Shown: positions 26,640 to 40,600 of the stretch, one piece after another
Position numbering within the stretch: position 1 is the stretch's first letter
How the letters are laid out: every line of letters begins with the position of its first letter
From: Argentina anserina
Taxonomy: Eukaryota > Streptophyta > Magnoliopsida > Rosales > Rosaceae
Length of the DNA: 64,000 nucleotides
Reading direction: 5' to 3'
NCBI RefSeq assembly: GCF_933775445.1
Contig: NW_026089456.1
Location: 17,878-81,877 of the forward strand
Notes under the pieces: generated by a model
The model's database searches: none
Told to the model about the DNA's origin: nothing
The model's input: only the letters and a program-made list of their open reading frames with translations
Made by a program: the position numbers and the translations under genes

Positions 26640-28450
26640 ATCGTTTGAGTATGTTTACTTTTGCAATTTGAGTATCTTTTCAATTCTCGTTTGAGTATCT
26701 TTCTGTAAGGCTTTCTGATGCGAGTTTCTATTGAATTTGAGAGTGTTTCCAGTGTGGGCCTGTGTTTCTTTCAAACTGAGTATCTTTCTATCGTTTGAGT
26801 ATGTTTACTATTGCAATTTGAGTATCTTTTCAATTCTCGTTTGAGTATCTTTCTGAACGGCTTTCTGATGCGAGTTTCTCTTGAATTTAAGTGTGTTTCC
26901 AGTGTGGGCGTGTGTTTCTTTCAAACTGATTATCTTTCTATCGTTTGAGTATGTTTACTATTGCAATTTGAGTATCTTTTCAATTGTCGTTTGAGTATCT
27001 TTCTGAACGGCTTTCGATGCGAGTTTTTCTTGAATTTGAGAGTGTTTCCAGTGTGGGCGTGTGTTTCTTTCAAACTGAGTATCTTTCTATCGTTTGAGTA
27101 TGTTTACTATTGCAATTTGAGTATCCTTTCAATTCTCGTTTGAGTATCTTTCTGTAAGGCTTTCTGATGCTAGTTTCTATTGAATTTGAGAGTGTTTCCA
27201 GTGTGGGCGTGTGTTTCTTTCAAACTGAGTATCTTTCTATCCTTTGAGTATGTTTACTATTGCAATTTGAGTATCTTTTCAATTGTCGTTTGAGTATCTT
27301 TCTGTAAGGCTTTCTGATGCGAGTTTCTATTGAATTTGAGAGTGTTTCCAGTGTTGGCGTGTGTTTCTTTCAAACTGAGTATCTTTCTATCGGTTGAGTA
27401 TGTTTACTATTGCAATTTGAGTATCTTTTCAATTCTCGTTTGAGTATCTTTCTGTAAGGCTTTCTGATGCGAGTTTCTATTGAATTTGAGAGTGTTTCAA
27501 GTGTGGGCGTGTGTTTCTTTCAAACTGAGTATCTTTCTATCGTTTGAGTATGTTTACTATTGCAATTTGAGTATCTTTTCAATTCTCGTTTGAGTATCAT
27601 TCCGTAAGGCTTTCTGATGCGAGTTTCTATTGAATTTAAGAGTGTTTCCAGTGTGAGCGTGTGTTTCTTTCAAACTGAGTATCTTTCTATCGTTTGAGTA
27701 TGTTTACTATTACAATTTGAGTATCTTTTCAATTCTCGTTTGAGTATCTTTCTGAACGGGTTTCGATGCGAGTTTTTCTTGAATTTGAGAGTAATTCCAG
27801 TGTGGGCGTGTGTTTCTTTCAAACTGAGTATCTTTCTATTGTTTGAGTATGTTTACTATTGCAATTTGAGTATCTTTTCAATTCTCGTTTGAGTATCTTT
27901 CTGTAAGGCTTTCTGATGCGAGTTTCTATTGAATTTGAGAGTGTTTCCAGTGTGGGCGTGTGTTTCTTTCAAACTGAGTATCTTTCTATCCTTTGAGTAT
28001 GTTTACTATTGCAATTTGAGTATCTTTTCAATTCTCGTTTGAGTATCTTTCTGAACGGCTTTCTGATGCGAGTTTCTATTTAATTTGAGAGTGTTTCCAG
28101 TGTGGGCGTGTGTTTCTTTCAAACTAATTATCTTCCTATCGTTTGAGTATGTTTACTATTGCAATTTGAGTATCTTTTCAATTCTCGTTTTAGTATATTT
28201 CTGAACGGCTTTCGATGCGAGTTTTTCTTGAATTTGAGAGTGTTTCCAGTGTGGGCGTGTGTTTCTTTCAAACTGAGTATCTTTATATCATTTGAGTATG
28301 TTTACTATTGCACTTTGAGTATCTTTTCAATTCTCATTTGAGTATCTTTCTGTAAGGCTTTCTGATGCGAGTTTCTATTGAATTTGAGAGTGTTTATAGT
28401 GTGGGCGTGTGTTTCTTTTAAACTGAGTATCTTTCTATCGTTTGAGTATG
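26640..28450 (+). repeat. Long-range duplicate holding the empty transposon site
   Basis: Matches about 56,520-58,983. The offset is 29,880 bp before the transposon and 30,533 bp after it. The difference of 653 bp equals the 645-bp element plus its 8-bp target duplication. Shared diagnostics include GTGGGCCTGTG, TTTAAGTGTGTTTCC, TATCCTTTCAATTC, GATGCTAG, CTATCCTTTGAG, GTTGGCGTG, CTATCGGTTGAG, TCATTCCGTAAGG and CAGTGTGAGCGTG. The uninterrupted target CGTTTGAG lies at 27,541-27,548. Confidence 0.92.
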
Positions 28451-29430
28451 TTTGCTATTGCAATTTGAGTATCTTTTCAATCCTCGTTTCAGTATCTTTC
28501 TGAACGTATTTCGATGCGAGTTTTTCTTGAATTTGAGAGTTTTTCCAGTGTGGGGGTGTGTTTCTTTCAAACTGAGTATCTTTATATCGTTTGAGTATGT
28601 TTACTATTCCAATTTGAGTATCTTTTCAATTCTCGTTTGAGTATCTTTCTGTAAGGCTTTCTGATGCGAGTTTCTATTGAATTTGAGAGTGTTTCCAGTG
28701 TGGGCGTGTTTTTCTTTCAAACTGAGTATCTCTCTATCGTTTGCGTATGTTTACTATTGCAATTTGAGTATCTTTTCAATTCTCGTTTGAGTATCTTTCT
28801 GAACGGGTTTCGATGAGAGTTTTTCTTGAATTTGAGAGTGTTTCCAGTGTTGGCGTGTTTTTCTTTCAAACTGAGTATCTTTCTATCGTTTGAGTATGTT
28901 TACTATTGCAATTTGAGTATCTTTTCAATTCTCGTTTGAGTATCTTTCTGAACGGGTTTCGATGAGAGTTTTTCTTGAATTTGAGAGTGTTTCCAGTGTT
29001 GGCGTGTTTTTCTTTCAAACTGAGTATCTTTCTATCGTTTGAGTATGTTTGCTATTACAATTTGAGTATCTTTTCAATTCTCGTTTGAGTATCTTTCTGA
29101 ACGGGTTTCGATGAGAGTTTTTCTTGAATTTGAGAGTGTTTCCAGTGTGGGCGTGTTTTTCTTTCAAACTGAGTATCTTTCTATCGTTTGAGTATGTTTG
29201 CTATTCCAATTTGAGTATCTTTTCAATTCTCGTTTGAGTATCTTTCTGTAAGGCTGTCTGATGCGAGTTTCTATTGAATTTGTGAGTGTTTCCAGTGTGG
29301 GCGTGTGTTTCTTTCAAACTGAGTATCTTTCCATCGTTTGAGTATGTTTACTATTGCACTTTGAGTATCTTTTCAGTTCTCATATGAGTATCTTTCTGTA
29401 AGGCTTTCTGATGCGAGTTTCTATTGAATT
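28440..29430 (+). repeat. 2,246-bp-spaced duplicate, copy 1
   Basis: Repeats at 30,686-31,676. Shared variants are TTTTTCCAGTGTGGGGGTGTG, TTTATATCG, TATCTCTCTATCGTTTGCG, successive GATGAGAGTTTTTCTTG monomers, AAGGCTGTCTGATG with TTTGTGAGTG, and CAGTTCTCATATGAG. After TTTGAGAGTG here (TTTAAGAGTG in the partner) the two segments part. Confidence 0.85.
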
Positions 29431-30610
29431 TGAGAGTGTTTCCAGTGTGGGCGTGTGTTTCTTTCAAACTGAGTATCTTTCTATCGTTTGAGTATGTTTA
29501 CTTTTGCAATTTGAGTATCTTTTCAATTCTCGTTTGAGTATCTTTCTATAAGGCTTTCTGATGCGAGTTTCTATTGAATTTGAGAGTGTTTCCAGTGTGG
29601 GCATGTTTTTCTTTCAAACTGAGTATCTTTCTATCGTTTGAGTATGTTTACTATTGCAATTTGAGTATCTTTTCAATTCTCGTTTGAGTATCTTTCTGTA
29701 ACGTTTTCTGATGCGAGTTTCTGTTGAATTTGAGAGTGTTTCCAGTGTGGGCGTGTGTTTCTTTCAAACTGAGTATCTTTCTATCGTTTGAGTATGTTTA
29801 CTTTTGCAATTTGAGTATCTTTTCAATTCTCGTTTGAGTATCTTTCTGTAAGGCTTTCTGATGCGAGTTTCTATTGAATTTGAGAGTGTTTCCAGTGTGG
29901 GCGTGTGTTTCTTTCAAACTGAGTATCTTTCTATCATTTGAGTATGTTTAATATGGGACTTTGAGTATCATTTCAATTCTCGTTTGAGTATCTTTCTGTA
30001 AGTCTTTCTGATTCGAGTTTCTATTGAATTTGAGAGTGTTTCCAATGAGGGCGTGTGTTTCTTTCAAACTGAGTATCTTTTTATCATTTGAGTATGTTTA
30101 CTTTTGCAATTTGAGTAACTTTTCAATCCTCGTTTGAGTATCTTTCTGAACGGCTTTCTGATGCGAGTTTCTCTTGAATTTGTGAGTGTTTCCAGTGTGG
30201 GCCTGTGTTTCTTTCAAACTGAGTATCTTTCTATCGTTTGAGTATGTTTACTATTGCAATTTGAGTATCTTTTCAATTCTCGTTTGAGTATCTTTCTGAA
30301 CGGTTTTCTGATGCGAGTTTCTCTTGAATTTGAGAGTGTTTCCAGTGTGGGCGTCTGTTTCTTTCAAACTGAGTATCTTTCTATCGTTTGAGTATGTTTA
30401 CTATTGCAATTTAAGTAACTTTTCAATCCTCGTTTGAGTATCTTTCTGAACGGCTTTCTGATGCGAGTTTCTCTTGAATTTGTGAGTGTTTCCAGTGTGG
30501 GTTTGTGTTTCTTTCAAACTGAGTATCTTTCTATCGTTTGAGTATGTTTACTATTGCAATTTGAGTATCTTTTCAATTCTCGTTTGAGTATCTTTCTGAA
30601 CGGCTTTCTG
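29390..30610 (+). repeat. Long-range duplicate, partner at 62,321-63,541
   Basis: Offset 32,931 bp. Shared rare variants: GGGCATGTTTTTC, TTAATATGGGACTTTG with CATTTCAATTC, AAGTCTTTCT followed by ATTCGAG, CCAATGAGGGCG, TTTTTATCATTTGAG, TTTGAGTAACTTTTC, TTTGTGAGTG, GAACGGTTTTCTG and TTTAAGTAACTTTTC. This is one of the most recognisable long-range matches in the window. Confidence 0.88.
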
Positions 30611-30685
30611 ATGCTAGTTTCTATTGAATTTGAGAGTGTTTCAAGTGTGGGCGTGGATTTCTTTCAAACTGAGTATCTTTCTATC

Positions 30686-31676
30686 GTTTGAGTATGTTTG
30701 CTATTGCAATTTGAGTATCTTTTCAATCCTCGTTTGAGTATCTTTCTGAACGTCTTTCGATGCGAGTTTTTCTTGAATTTGAGAGTTTTTCCAGTGTGGG
30801 GGTGTGTTTCTTTCAAACTGAGTATCTTTATATCGTTTGAGTATGTTTACTATTCCAATTTGAGTATCTTTTCAATTCTCGTTTGAGTATCTTTCTGTAA
30901 GGCTTTCTGATGCGAGTTTCTATTGAATTTGAGAGTGTTTCCAGTGTGGGCGTGTTTTTCTTTCAAACTGAGTATCTCTCTATCGTTTGCGTATGTTTAC
31001 TATTGCAATTTGAGTATCTTTTCAATTCTCGTTTGAGTATCTTTCTGAACGGGTTTCGATGAGAGTTTTTCTTGAATTTGAGAGTGTTTCCAGTGTTGGC
31101 GTGTTTTTCTTTCAAACTGAGTATCTTTCTATCGTTTGAGTATGTTTACTATTGCAATTTGAGTATCTTTTCAATTCTCGTTTGAGTATCTTTCTGAACG
31201 GGTTTCGATGAGAGTTTTTCTTGAATTTGAGAGTGTTTCCAGTGTTGGCGTGTTTTTCTTTCAAACTGAGTATCTTTCTATCGTTTGAGTATGTTTGCTA
31301 TTACAATTTGAGTATCTTTTCAATCCTCGTTTGAGTATCTTTCTGAACGTCTTTCGATGCGAGTTTTTCTTGAATTTGAGAGTGTTTCCAGTGTGGGCGT
31401 GTTTTTCTTTCAAACTGAGTATCTTTCTATCGTTTGAGTATGTTTGCTATTCCAATTTGAGTATCTTTTCAATTCTCGTTTGAGTATCTTTCTGTAAGGC
31501 TGTCTGATGCGAGTTTCTATTGAATTTGTGAGTGTTTCCAGTGTGGGCGTGTGTTTCTTTCAAACTGAGTATCTTTCCATCGTTTGAGTATGTTTACTAT
31601 TGCACTTTGAGTATCTTTTCAGTTCTCATATGAGTATCTTTCTGTAAGGCTTTCTGATGCGAGTTTCTATTGAATT
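30686..31676 (+). repeat. 2,246-bp-spaced duplicate, copy 2
   Basis: Second copy of the segment at 28,440-29,430. It differs in carrying a CAATCCTCG with GAACGTCTTTCG monomer at about 31,320 in place of the GATGAGAG monomer, a local conversion-like replacement. That replaced form is what recurs at 34,284. Confidence 0.83.
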
Positions 31677-34600
31677 TAAGAGTGTTTCCAGTGTGGGCGT
31701 GTGTTTCTTTCAAACTGAGTATCTTTCCATCGTTTGAGTATGTTTACTATAACAATTTGAGTATCTTTTCAGTTCTCGTTTGAGTATGTTTCTGAACGGC
31801 TTTCGATGCGAGTTTTTCTTGAATTTGAGAGTATTTCCAATGTGGGCGTGTGTTTCTTTCACACTGAGTATCTTTCTATCATTTGAGTATGTTTACTATT
31901 ACAATTTGAGTATCTTTTCAATTCTCGTTTGAGTATCTTTCTGAACGGCTGTCGATGCGAGTTTTTCTTGAAGTTGAGAGTGTTTCCAGTGTGGGCGTGT
32001 GTTTCTTTCACACTGAGTATCTTTCTATCGTTTGAGTATGTTTACTATTGCACTTTGAGTATCTTTTCAATTCTCGTTTGAGTATCTTTTTGAACGGCTT
32101 TCGATGCGAGTTTCTATTGAATTTGAGAGTGTTTCCAGTGTGGGCGTGTGTTTCTTTCAATCTGAGTATCTTTCTATCGTTTGAGTATGTTTACTATTGC
32201 AATTTGAGTATCATTTCAATTCTCATTTGAGTATCTTTCTGAACGGCTTTCTGATGCGAGTTTCTATTGAATTTGAGAGTGTTTCCAGTGTGGGCGTGTG
32301 TTTCTTTCAAACTGAGTATCTTTCTATCGTTTGAGTATGTTTACTATTGCACTTTGAGTATCTTTTCAATTCTCGTTTGACTATCTTTCTGAACGGCTTT
32401 CGATGCGAGTTTTTCTTGAATTTGAGAGTGTTTCCAGTGTGGGCGTGTGTTTCTTTCAAACTGAGTATCTTTCTATCGTTTGAGTATGTTTACTATTGCA
32501 ATTTGAGTATCTTTTCAACCCTCGTTTGAGTATCTTTCTGTAAGGCTTTCTGATGCGAGTTTCTATTAAATTTGAGAGTGTTTCCAGTGTGGGCGTGTGT
32601 TTCTTTCAAACTGAGTATCTTTCTATCGTTTGAGTATGTTTACTATTGCAATTTGAGTATCATTTCAATTCTCGTTTGAGTATCTTTCTGAACGGCTTTC
32701 GATGCGAGTTTTTCTTGAATTTGAGAGTGTTTCCAGTGTGGGCGTGTTTTTATTTCAAACTGAGTATCTTTCTATCGTTTGAGTATGTTTGCTATTCCAA
32801 TTTGAGTATCTTTTCAATTCTCGTTTGAGTATCTTTCCGTAAGGCTTTCTGATGCGAGTTTCTATTGAGTTTGAGAGTGTTTCCGGTGTGGGCGTGTGTT
32901 TCTTTCAAAATGAGTATCTTTCTATCGTTTGAGTATGTTTACTATTGCACTTTGAGTATCTTTTCAATTCTCGTCTGAGTATCTTTCTATAAAGCTTTCT
33001 GATGCGAGTTTGTATTGAATTTGGAGTGTTTCCAGTGTGGGCGTGTCTTTCTTTCAAACTGAGTATCTTTCTATCGTTTGAGTATGTTTACTATTGCACT
33101 TTAAGTATCTTTTCAATTCTCGTTTGAGTATATTTTTGAACGGCTTTCGATGCGAGTTTTTATTGAGTTTGAGAGTGTTTCCAGTGTGGGCGTGTGTTTC
33201 TTTCAAACTGAGTATCTTTCTATCGTTTGAGTATGTTTACTATTGCACTTTGAGTATCTTTTCAATTCTCGTTTGAGTATCTTTCCGTAAGGCTTTCTGA
33301 TGCGAGTTTCTATTGAGTTTGACAGTGTTTCCGGTGTGGGCGTGTGTTTCTTTCAAACTGAGTATCTTTCTATCGTTTGAGTATGTTTAGTATTACAATT
33401 TGAGTATCTTTTCAATTCTCGTTTGAGTATATTTTTGAACGGCTTTCGATGCGAGTTTTTATTGAGTTTGAGAGTGTTTCCAGTGTGGGCGTGTGTTTCT
33501 TTCAAACTGAGTATCTTTCTATCGTTTGAGTATGTTTACTATTGCACTTTGAGTATATTTTCAATCCTCGTTTGAGTATCTTTCTGAACGTCTTTCGATG
33601 CGAGTTTTTCTTGAGTTTGAGAGTGTTTCTAGTGTGGGCGTGTGTTTCTTTCAAACTGAGTATCTTTCTATCGTTTGAGTATGTTTACTATTGCAATTTG
33701 AGTATCTTTTCAATTCTCGTTTGAGTATCTTTCCGTAAGGCTTTCTGATGCGAGTTTCTATTGGGTTTGAGAGTGTTTCCAGTGTGGGCGTGTCTTTCTT
33801 TCAAACTGAGTATCTTTCAATCGTTTGAGTATGTTTACTATTGCACTTTGAGTATCTTTTCAATTCTCGTTTGAGTATCTTTCTGTAAGGCTTTCTGATG
33901 CGAGTTTCTATTGAATTTGAGAGTGTTTCCAGTGTGGGCGTGTTTTTCTTTCAAACTGAGTATCTCTCTATCGTTTGCGTATGTTTACTATTGCAATTTG
34001 AGTATCTTTTCAATTCTCGTTTGAGTATCTTTCTGTAAGGCTTTCTGATGCGAGTTTCTATTGAATTTGAGAGTGTTTCCAGTGTGGGCGTGTTTTTCTT
34101 TCAAACTGAGTATCTCTCTATCGTTTGCGTATGTTTACTATTGCAATTTGAGTATCTTTTCAATTCTCGTTTGAGTATCTTTCTGAACGGGTTTCGATGA
34201 GAGTTTTTCTTGAATTTGAGAGTGTTTCCAGTGTTGGCGTGTTTTTCTTTCAAACTGAGTATCTTTCTATCGTTTGAGTATGTTTGCTATTGCAATTTGA
34301 GTATCTTTTCAATCCTCGTTTGAGTATCTTTCTGAACGTCTTTCGATGCGAGTTTTTCTTGAATTTGAGAGTGTTTCCAGTGTGGGCGTGTTTTTCTTTC
34401 AAACTGAGTATCTTTCTATCGTTTGAGTATGTTTGCTATTCCAATTTGAGTATCTTTTCAATTCTCGTTTGAGTATCTTTCTGTAAGGCTTTCTGATGCG
34501 AGTTTCTGTTGAATTTGAGAGTGTTTCCAGTGTGGGCGTGTGTTTCTTTCAAACTGAGTATCTTTCCATCGTTTGAGTATGTTTACTATTGCACTTTGAG

Positions 34601-37600
34601 TATCTTTTCAGTTCTCATATGAGTATCTTTCTGTAAGGCTTTCTGATGCGAGTTTCTATTGAATTTAAGAGTGTTTCCAGTGTGGGCGTGTGTTTCTTTC
34701 AAACTGAGTATCTTTCCATCGTTTGAGTATGTTTACTATAACAATTTGAGTATCTTTTCAGTTCTCGTTTGAGTATGTTTCTGAACGGCTTTCGATGCGA
34801 GTTTTTCTTGAATTTGAGAGTAGTTCCAGTGTGGGCGTGTGTTTCTTTCAAACTGAGTATCTTTCTTTCGTTTGAGTATGTTTACTATTGCAATTTGAGT
34901 ATCTTTTCAATTCTCGTTTAAGTATCTTTCTGAACGGCTGTCGATGCGAGTTTTTCTTGAAGTTGAGAGTGTTTCCAGTGTGGGCGTGTGTTTCTTTCAA
35001 ACTGAGTATCTTTCTATCGTTTGAGTATGTTTGCTATTACAATTTGAGTATCTTTTCAGTTCTCGTTCGAGTATGTTTCTGAACGGCTTTCAATGCGAGT
35101 TTTTCTTGAATTTGAGAGTATTTCCAATGTGGGCGTGTGTTTCTTTCACACTGAGTATCTTTCTATCATTTGAGTATGTTTACTATTACAATTTGAGTAT
35201 CTTTTCAATTCTCGTTTGAGTATCTTTCTGAACGGCTGTCGAAGCGAGTTTTTCTTGAAGTTGAGAGTGTTTCCAGTGTGGGCGTGTGTTTCTTTCAAAC
35301 TGAGTATCTTTCTATCGTTTGAGTATGTTTACTATTACAATTTGAGTATCTTTTCAATTCTCGTTTGAGTATGTTTCTGAACGGCTTTCGATGCGAGTTT
35401 TTCTTGAATTTGAGAGTGTTTCAAGTGTGGGCGTGTGTTTCTTTCAAACTGAGTATCTTTCTATCGTTTGAGTATGTTTACTATTGCACTTTGAGTATCT
35501 TTTCAATTCTCGTTTGAGTATCTTTTTGAACGGCTTTCGATGCGAGTTTCTATTGAATTTGAGAGTGTTTCCAGTGTGGGCGTGTGTTTCTTTCAAACTG
35601 AGTATCTTTCTATCGTTTGAGTATGTTTACTATTGCAATTTGAGTATCATTTCAATTCTCATTTGAGTATCTTTCTGAACGGCTTTCTGATGCGAGTTTC
35701 TATTGAATTTGAGAGTGTTTCCAGTGTGGGCGTGTGTTTCTTTCAAACTGAGTATCTTTCTATCGTTTGAGTATGTTTACTATTGCACTTTGAGTATCTT
35801 TTCAATCCTCGTTTGAGTATCTTTCTGAACGTCTTTCGATGCGAGTTTTTCTTGAGTTTGAGAGTGTTTCAAGTGTGGGCGTGTGTTTCTTTCAAACTGA
35901 GTATCTTTCTATCGTTTGAGTATGTTTACTATTGCACTTTGACTATCTTTTCAATTCTCGTTTGAGTATCTTTTTGAACGGCTTTCGATGCGAGTTTCTA
36001 TTGAATTTGAGAGTGTTTCCAGTGTGGGCGTGTGTTTCTTTCAAACTGAGTATCTTTCTATCGTTTGAGTATGTTTACTATTGCAATTTGAGTATCATTT
36101 CAATTCTCGTTTGAGTAACTTTCTGAACGGCTTTCTGATACGAGTTTCTATTGAATTTGAGAGTGTTTCCAGTGTGGGCGTGTGTTTCTTTCAAACTGAG
36201 TATCTTTCTATCGTTTGAGTATGTTTACTATTGCACTTTGAGTATCTTTTCAATTCTCGTTTGACTATCTTTCTGAACGGCTGTCGATGCGAGTTTTTCT
36301 TGAGGTTGAGAGTGTTTCCAGTGTGGGCGTGTGTTTCTTTCAAACTGAGTATCTTTCTATCGTTTGAGTATGTTTGCTATTACAATTTGAGTATCTTTTC
36401 AGTTCTCGTTCGAGTATGTTTCTGAACGGATTTCAATGCGAGTTTTTCTTGAATTTGAGAGTATTTCCAATGTGGGCGTGTGTTTCTTTCACACTGAGTA
36501 TCTTTCTATCATTTGAGTATGTTTACTATTACAATTTGAGTATCTTTTCAATTCTCGTTTGAGTATCTTTCTGAACGGCTGTCGATGCGAGTTTCTATTG
36601 AATTTGAGAGTGTTTCCAGTGTGGCCGTGTGTTTCTTTCAAACTGAGTATCTTTCTATCGTTTGAGTATGTTTACTATTGCAATTTGAGTAACTTTTCAA
36701 TCCTCGTTTGAGTATCTTTCTGAACGGCTTTCTGACGCGAGTTTCTCTTGAATTTGAGAGTGTTTCCAGTGTGGGCCTGTGTTTCTTTCAAACTGAGTAT
36801 CTTTCTATCGTTTGAGTATGTTTACTTTTGCAATTTGAGTATCTTTTCAATTCTCGTTTGAGTATCCTTCTGAACGGCTTTCTGATGCGAGTTTCTATTG
36901 AATTTGAGAGTGTTTCCAGTGTGGGCGTGTGTTTCTTTCAAACTGAGTATCTCTCTATCATTTGAGTATGTTTACTATTGCAATTTGAGTATCTTTCTGA
37001 ACGGCTTTCTGATGCGAGTTTCTATTGAATTTGAGAGTGTTTCCAGTGTGGGCGTGTGTTTCTTTCAAACTGAGTATCTTTCTATCGTTTGAGTATGTTT
37101 ACTATTGCACTTTGAGTATCTTTTCAATCCTCGTTTGAGTATCTTTCTGAACGTCTTTCGATGCGAGTTTTTCTTGAGTTTGAGAGTGTTTCAAGTGTGG
37201 GCGTGTGTTTCTTTCAAACTGAGTATCTTTCTATCGCTTGAGTATGTTTACTATTGCACTTTGAGTATCTTTTCAATTCTCGTTTGAGTATCTTTATGAA
37301 CGGCTTTCGATGCGAGTTTCTATTGAATTTGAGAGTGTTTCCAGTGTGGGCGTGTGTTTCTTTCAAACTGAGTATCTTTCTATCGTTTGAGTATGTTTAC
37401 TATTGCAATTTGAGTATCATTTCAATTCTCGTTTGAGTATCTTTCTGAACGGCTTTCGATGCGAGTTTCTATTGAATTTGAGCGTGTTTCCAGTGTGGGC
37501 GTGTGTTTCTTTCAAACTGAGTATCTTTCTATCGTTTGAGTATGTTTACTATTGCAATTTGAGTATCATTTCAATTCTCGTTTGAGTATCTTTCTGAACG

Positions 37601-40600
37601 GCTTTCTGATGCGAGTTTCTATAGAGTTTGAGAGTGTTTCCAGTGTGGGCGTGTGTTTCTTTCAAACTGAGTATCTTTCTATCGTTTGAGTATGTTTACT
37701 ATTGCACTTTGAGTATCTTTTCAATTCTCGTTTGAGTACCTTTCTCTATGGCTTTCTGATGCGAGTTTCTATTGAATTTGAGAGTGTTTCCAGTGTGGGC
37801 GTGTGTTTCTTTCAAACTGAGTATCTTTCTATCGTTTGAGTATGTTTACTATTGCAATTTGAGTATCTTTTCTATCCTCGTTTGAGTATCTTTCTGTAAG
37901 GCTTTCTGATGCGAGTTTCTATTGAATTTGAGAGTGTTTCAAGTGTGGGCGTGTGTTTCTTTCAAACTGAGTATCTTTCTATCGTTTGAGTATGTTTACT
38001 ATTGCAATTTGAGTATCTTTTCAATTCTCGTTTGAGTATCTTTCTGAACGGGTTTCGATGGGAGTTTTTCTTGAATTTGAGAGTGTTTCCAGTGTGGGCG
38101 TGTTTTTCTTTCAAACTGAGTATCTTTCTATCGTTTGAGTATGTTTACTATTGTAATTTGAGTATCTTTTCAATTATCGTATGAGTATCATTCTGTAAGG
38201 CTTTCTCATGCGAGTTTCTATTGAATTTGAGAGTGTTTCCAGTGTGGGCGTGTGTTTCTTTCAAACTGAGTATCTTTCTATCGCTTAAGTATGTTTACTA
38301 TTGCACTTTGAGTATCTTTTCAATTCTCGTTTGAGTATCTTTATGAACGGCTTTCGATGCGAGTTTCTATTGAATTTGAGAGTCTTTCCAGTGTGGGCGC
38401 GTGTTTCTTTCAAACTGAGTATCTTTCTATAGTTTGAGTATGTTTACTATTGCAATTTGAGTATCTTTTCAATCCTCGTTTGAGTATCTTTCTGAACGTC
38501 TTTCGATGCGAGTTTTTCTTGAGTTTGAGAGTGTTTCAAGTGTGGGCGTGTGTTTCTTTCAAACTGAGTATCTTTATATCGTTTGAGTATGTTTACTATT
38601 GCAATTTGAGTATCTTTTCAATTATCGTATTAGTATCATTCTGTAAGTCTTTCTTATGCGAGTTTCTATTGAATTTGAGACTGTTTCAAGTGTGGGCGCG
38701 TGTTTCTTTCAAACTGAGTATCTTTCTATCGTTTGAGTATGTTTGCTATTCCAATTTGAGTATCTTTTCAATTCTCGTTTGAGTATCTTTCTGTAAGGCT
38801 TTCTGATGCGAGTTTCTATTGAATTTGAGAGTGTTTCAAGTGTGGGCGTGTGTTTCTTTCAAACTGAGTATTTTTCTATCTTTTGAGTATGTTTACTATT
38901 GCAATTTGAGTATCTTTTCAATTCTCGTTTGAGTATCTTTCTGAACGGGTTTCGATGCGAGTTTTTCTTGAATTTGAGAGTGTTTCCAGTGTTGGCGTGT
39001 TTTTCTTTCAAACTGAGGATCTTTCTATCGTTTGAGTATGTTTACTATTGCAATTTGAGTATCTTTTCAATTCTCGTTTGAGTATATATCTGAACGGCTT
39101 TCTGATGCGAGTTTCTATTGAATTTGAGAGTGTTTCCAGTGTGGGCCTGTGTTTCTTTCAAACTGAGTATCTTTCTATCGTTTGAGTATGTTTACTATTG
39201 CAATTTGAGTATCTTTTCAATCCTCGTTTGAGTATCTTTCTGTAAGGCTTTCTGATGCGAGTTTCTATTGAATTTGAGAGTGTTTCAAGTGTGGGCGTGT
39301 GTTTCTTTCAAACTGAGTATTTTTCTATCGTTTGAGTATATTTACTATTGCAATTTGAGTATCTTTTCAATTCTCGTTTGAGTATCTTTCTGTAAGGCTT
39401 TCTGATGCGAGTTTCTGTTGAATTTGAGAGTGTTTCCAGTGTGGGCGTGTGTTTCTTTCAAACTGAGTATCTTTCTATCGTTTGAGTATGTTTACTATTG
39501 CAATTTGAGTATCTTTTCAATCCTCGTTTGAGTATCTTTCTGTAAGGCTTTCTGATGCGAGTTTCTATTGAATTTGAGAGTGTTTCAAGTGTGGGCGTGT
39601 GTTTCTTTCAAACTGAGTATCTTTCTATCGTTTGAGTATGTTTACTATTGCAATTTGAGTATCTTTTCAATTCTCGTTTGAGTATCTTTCTGAACGGATT
39701 TCGATGAGAGTTTTTCTTGAATTTGAGAGTGTTTCCAGTGTGGGCGTGTTTTTCTTTCAAACTGAGTATCTTTCTATCGTATGAGTATGTTTACTATTGC
39801 AATTTGAGTATCTTTTCAATTATCGTATGAGTATCATTCTGTAAGGCTTTCTGATGAGAGTTTCTATTGAATTTGAGAGTGTTTCCAGTGTGGGCGTGTG
39901 TTTCTTTCAAACTGAGTATCTTTCTATCGTTTGAGTATGTTTACTATTGCAATTTGAGTATCTTTTCAATTATCGTATGAGTATCATTCTGTAAGGCTTT
40001 CTGATGCGAGTTTCTATTGAATTTGAGAGTGTTTCAAGTGTGGGCGTGTATTTCTTTCAAACTGAGTATCTTTCTATCGTTTGAGTATGTTTGCTATTGC
40101 AATTTGAGTATCTTTTCAATCCTCGTTTGAGTATCTTTCTGAACGTCTTTCGATGCGAGTTTTTCTTGAATTTGAGAGTGTTTCCAGTGTGGGCGTGTGT
40201 TTCTTTCAAACTGAGTATCTTTATATCGTTTGAGTATGTTTACTATTCCAATTTGAGTATCTTTTCAATTATCGTATGAGTATCATTCTGTAAGGCTTTC
40301 TGATACGAGTTTCTATTGAATTTGAGACTGTTTCCAGTGTGGGCGTGTGTTTCTTTCAAACTGAGTATCTTTCTATCGTTTGAGTATGTTTGCTATTCCA
40401 ATTTGAGTATCTTTTCAATTCTCGTTTGAGTATCTTTTTGAACGGCTTTCGATGCGAGTTTCTATTGAATTTGAGAGTGTTTCAAGTGTGGGCGTGTTTT
40501 TCTTTCAAACTGAGTATCTCTCTATCGTTTGCGTATGTTTACTATTGCAATTTGAGTATCTTTTCAATTCTCGTTTGAGTATCTTTCTGTAAGGCTTTCT

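Noticed and set aside
8800..38782. Longer open frames of 91-110 residues (for example at 8,800, 12,239, 16,575 and 38,450)
   Set aside because: They arise where monomer-length differences or the loss of a stop let the frame run into the next monomer. The sequence is the same satellite.
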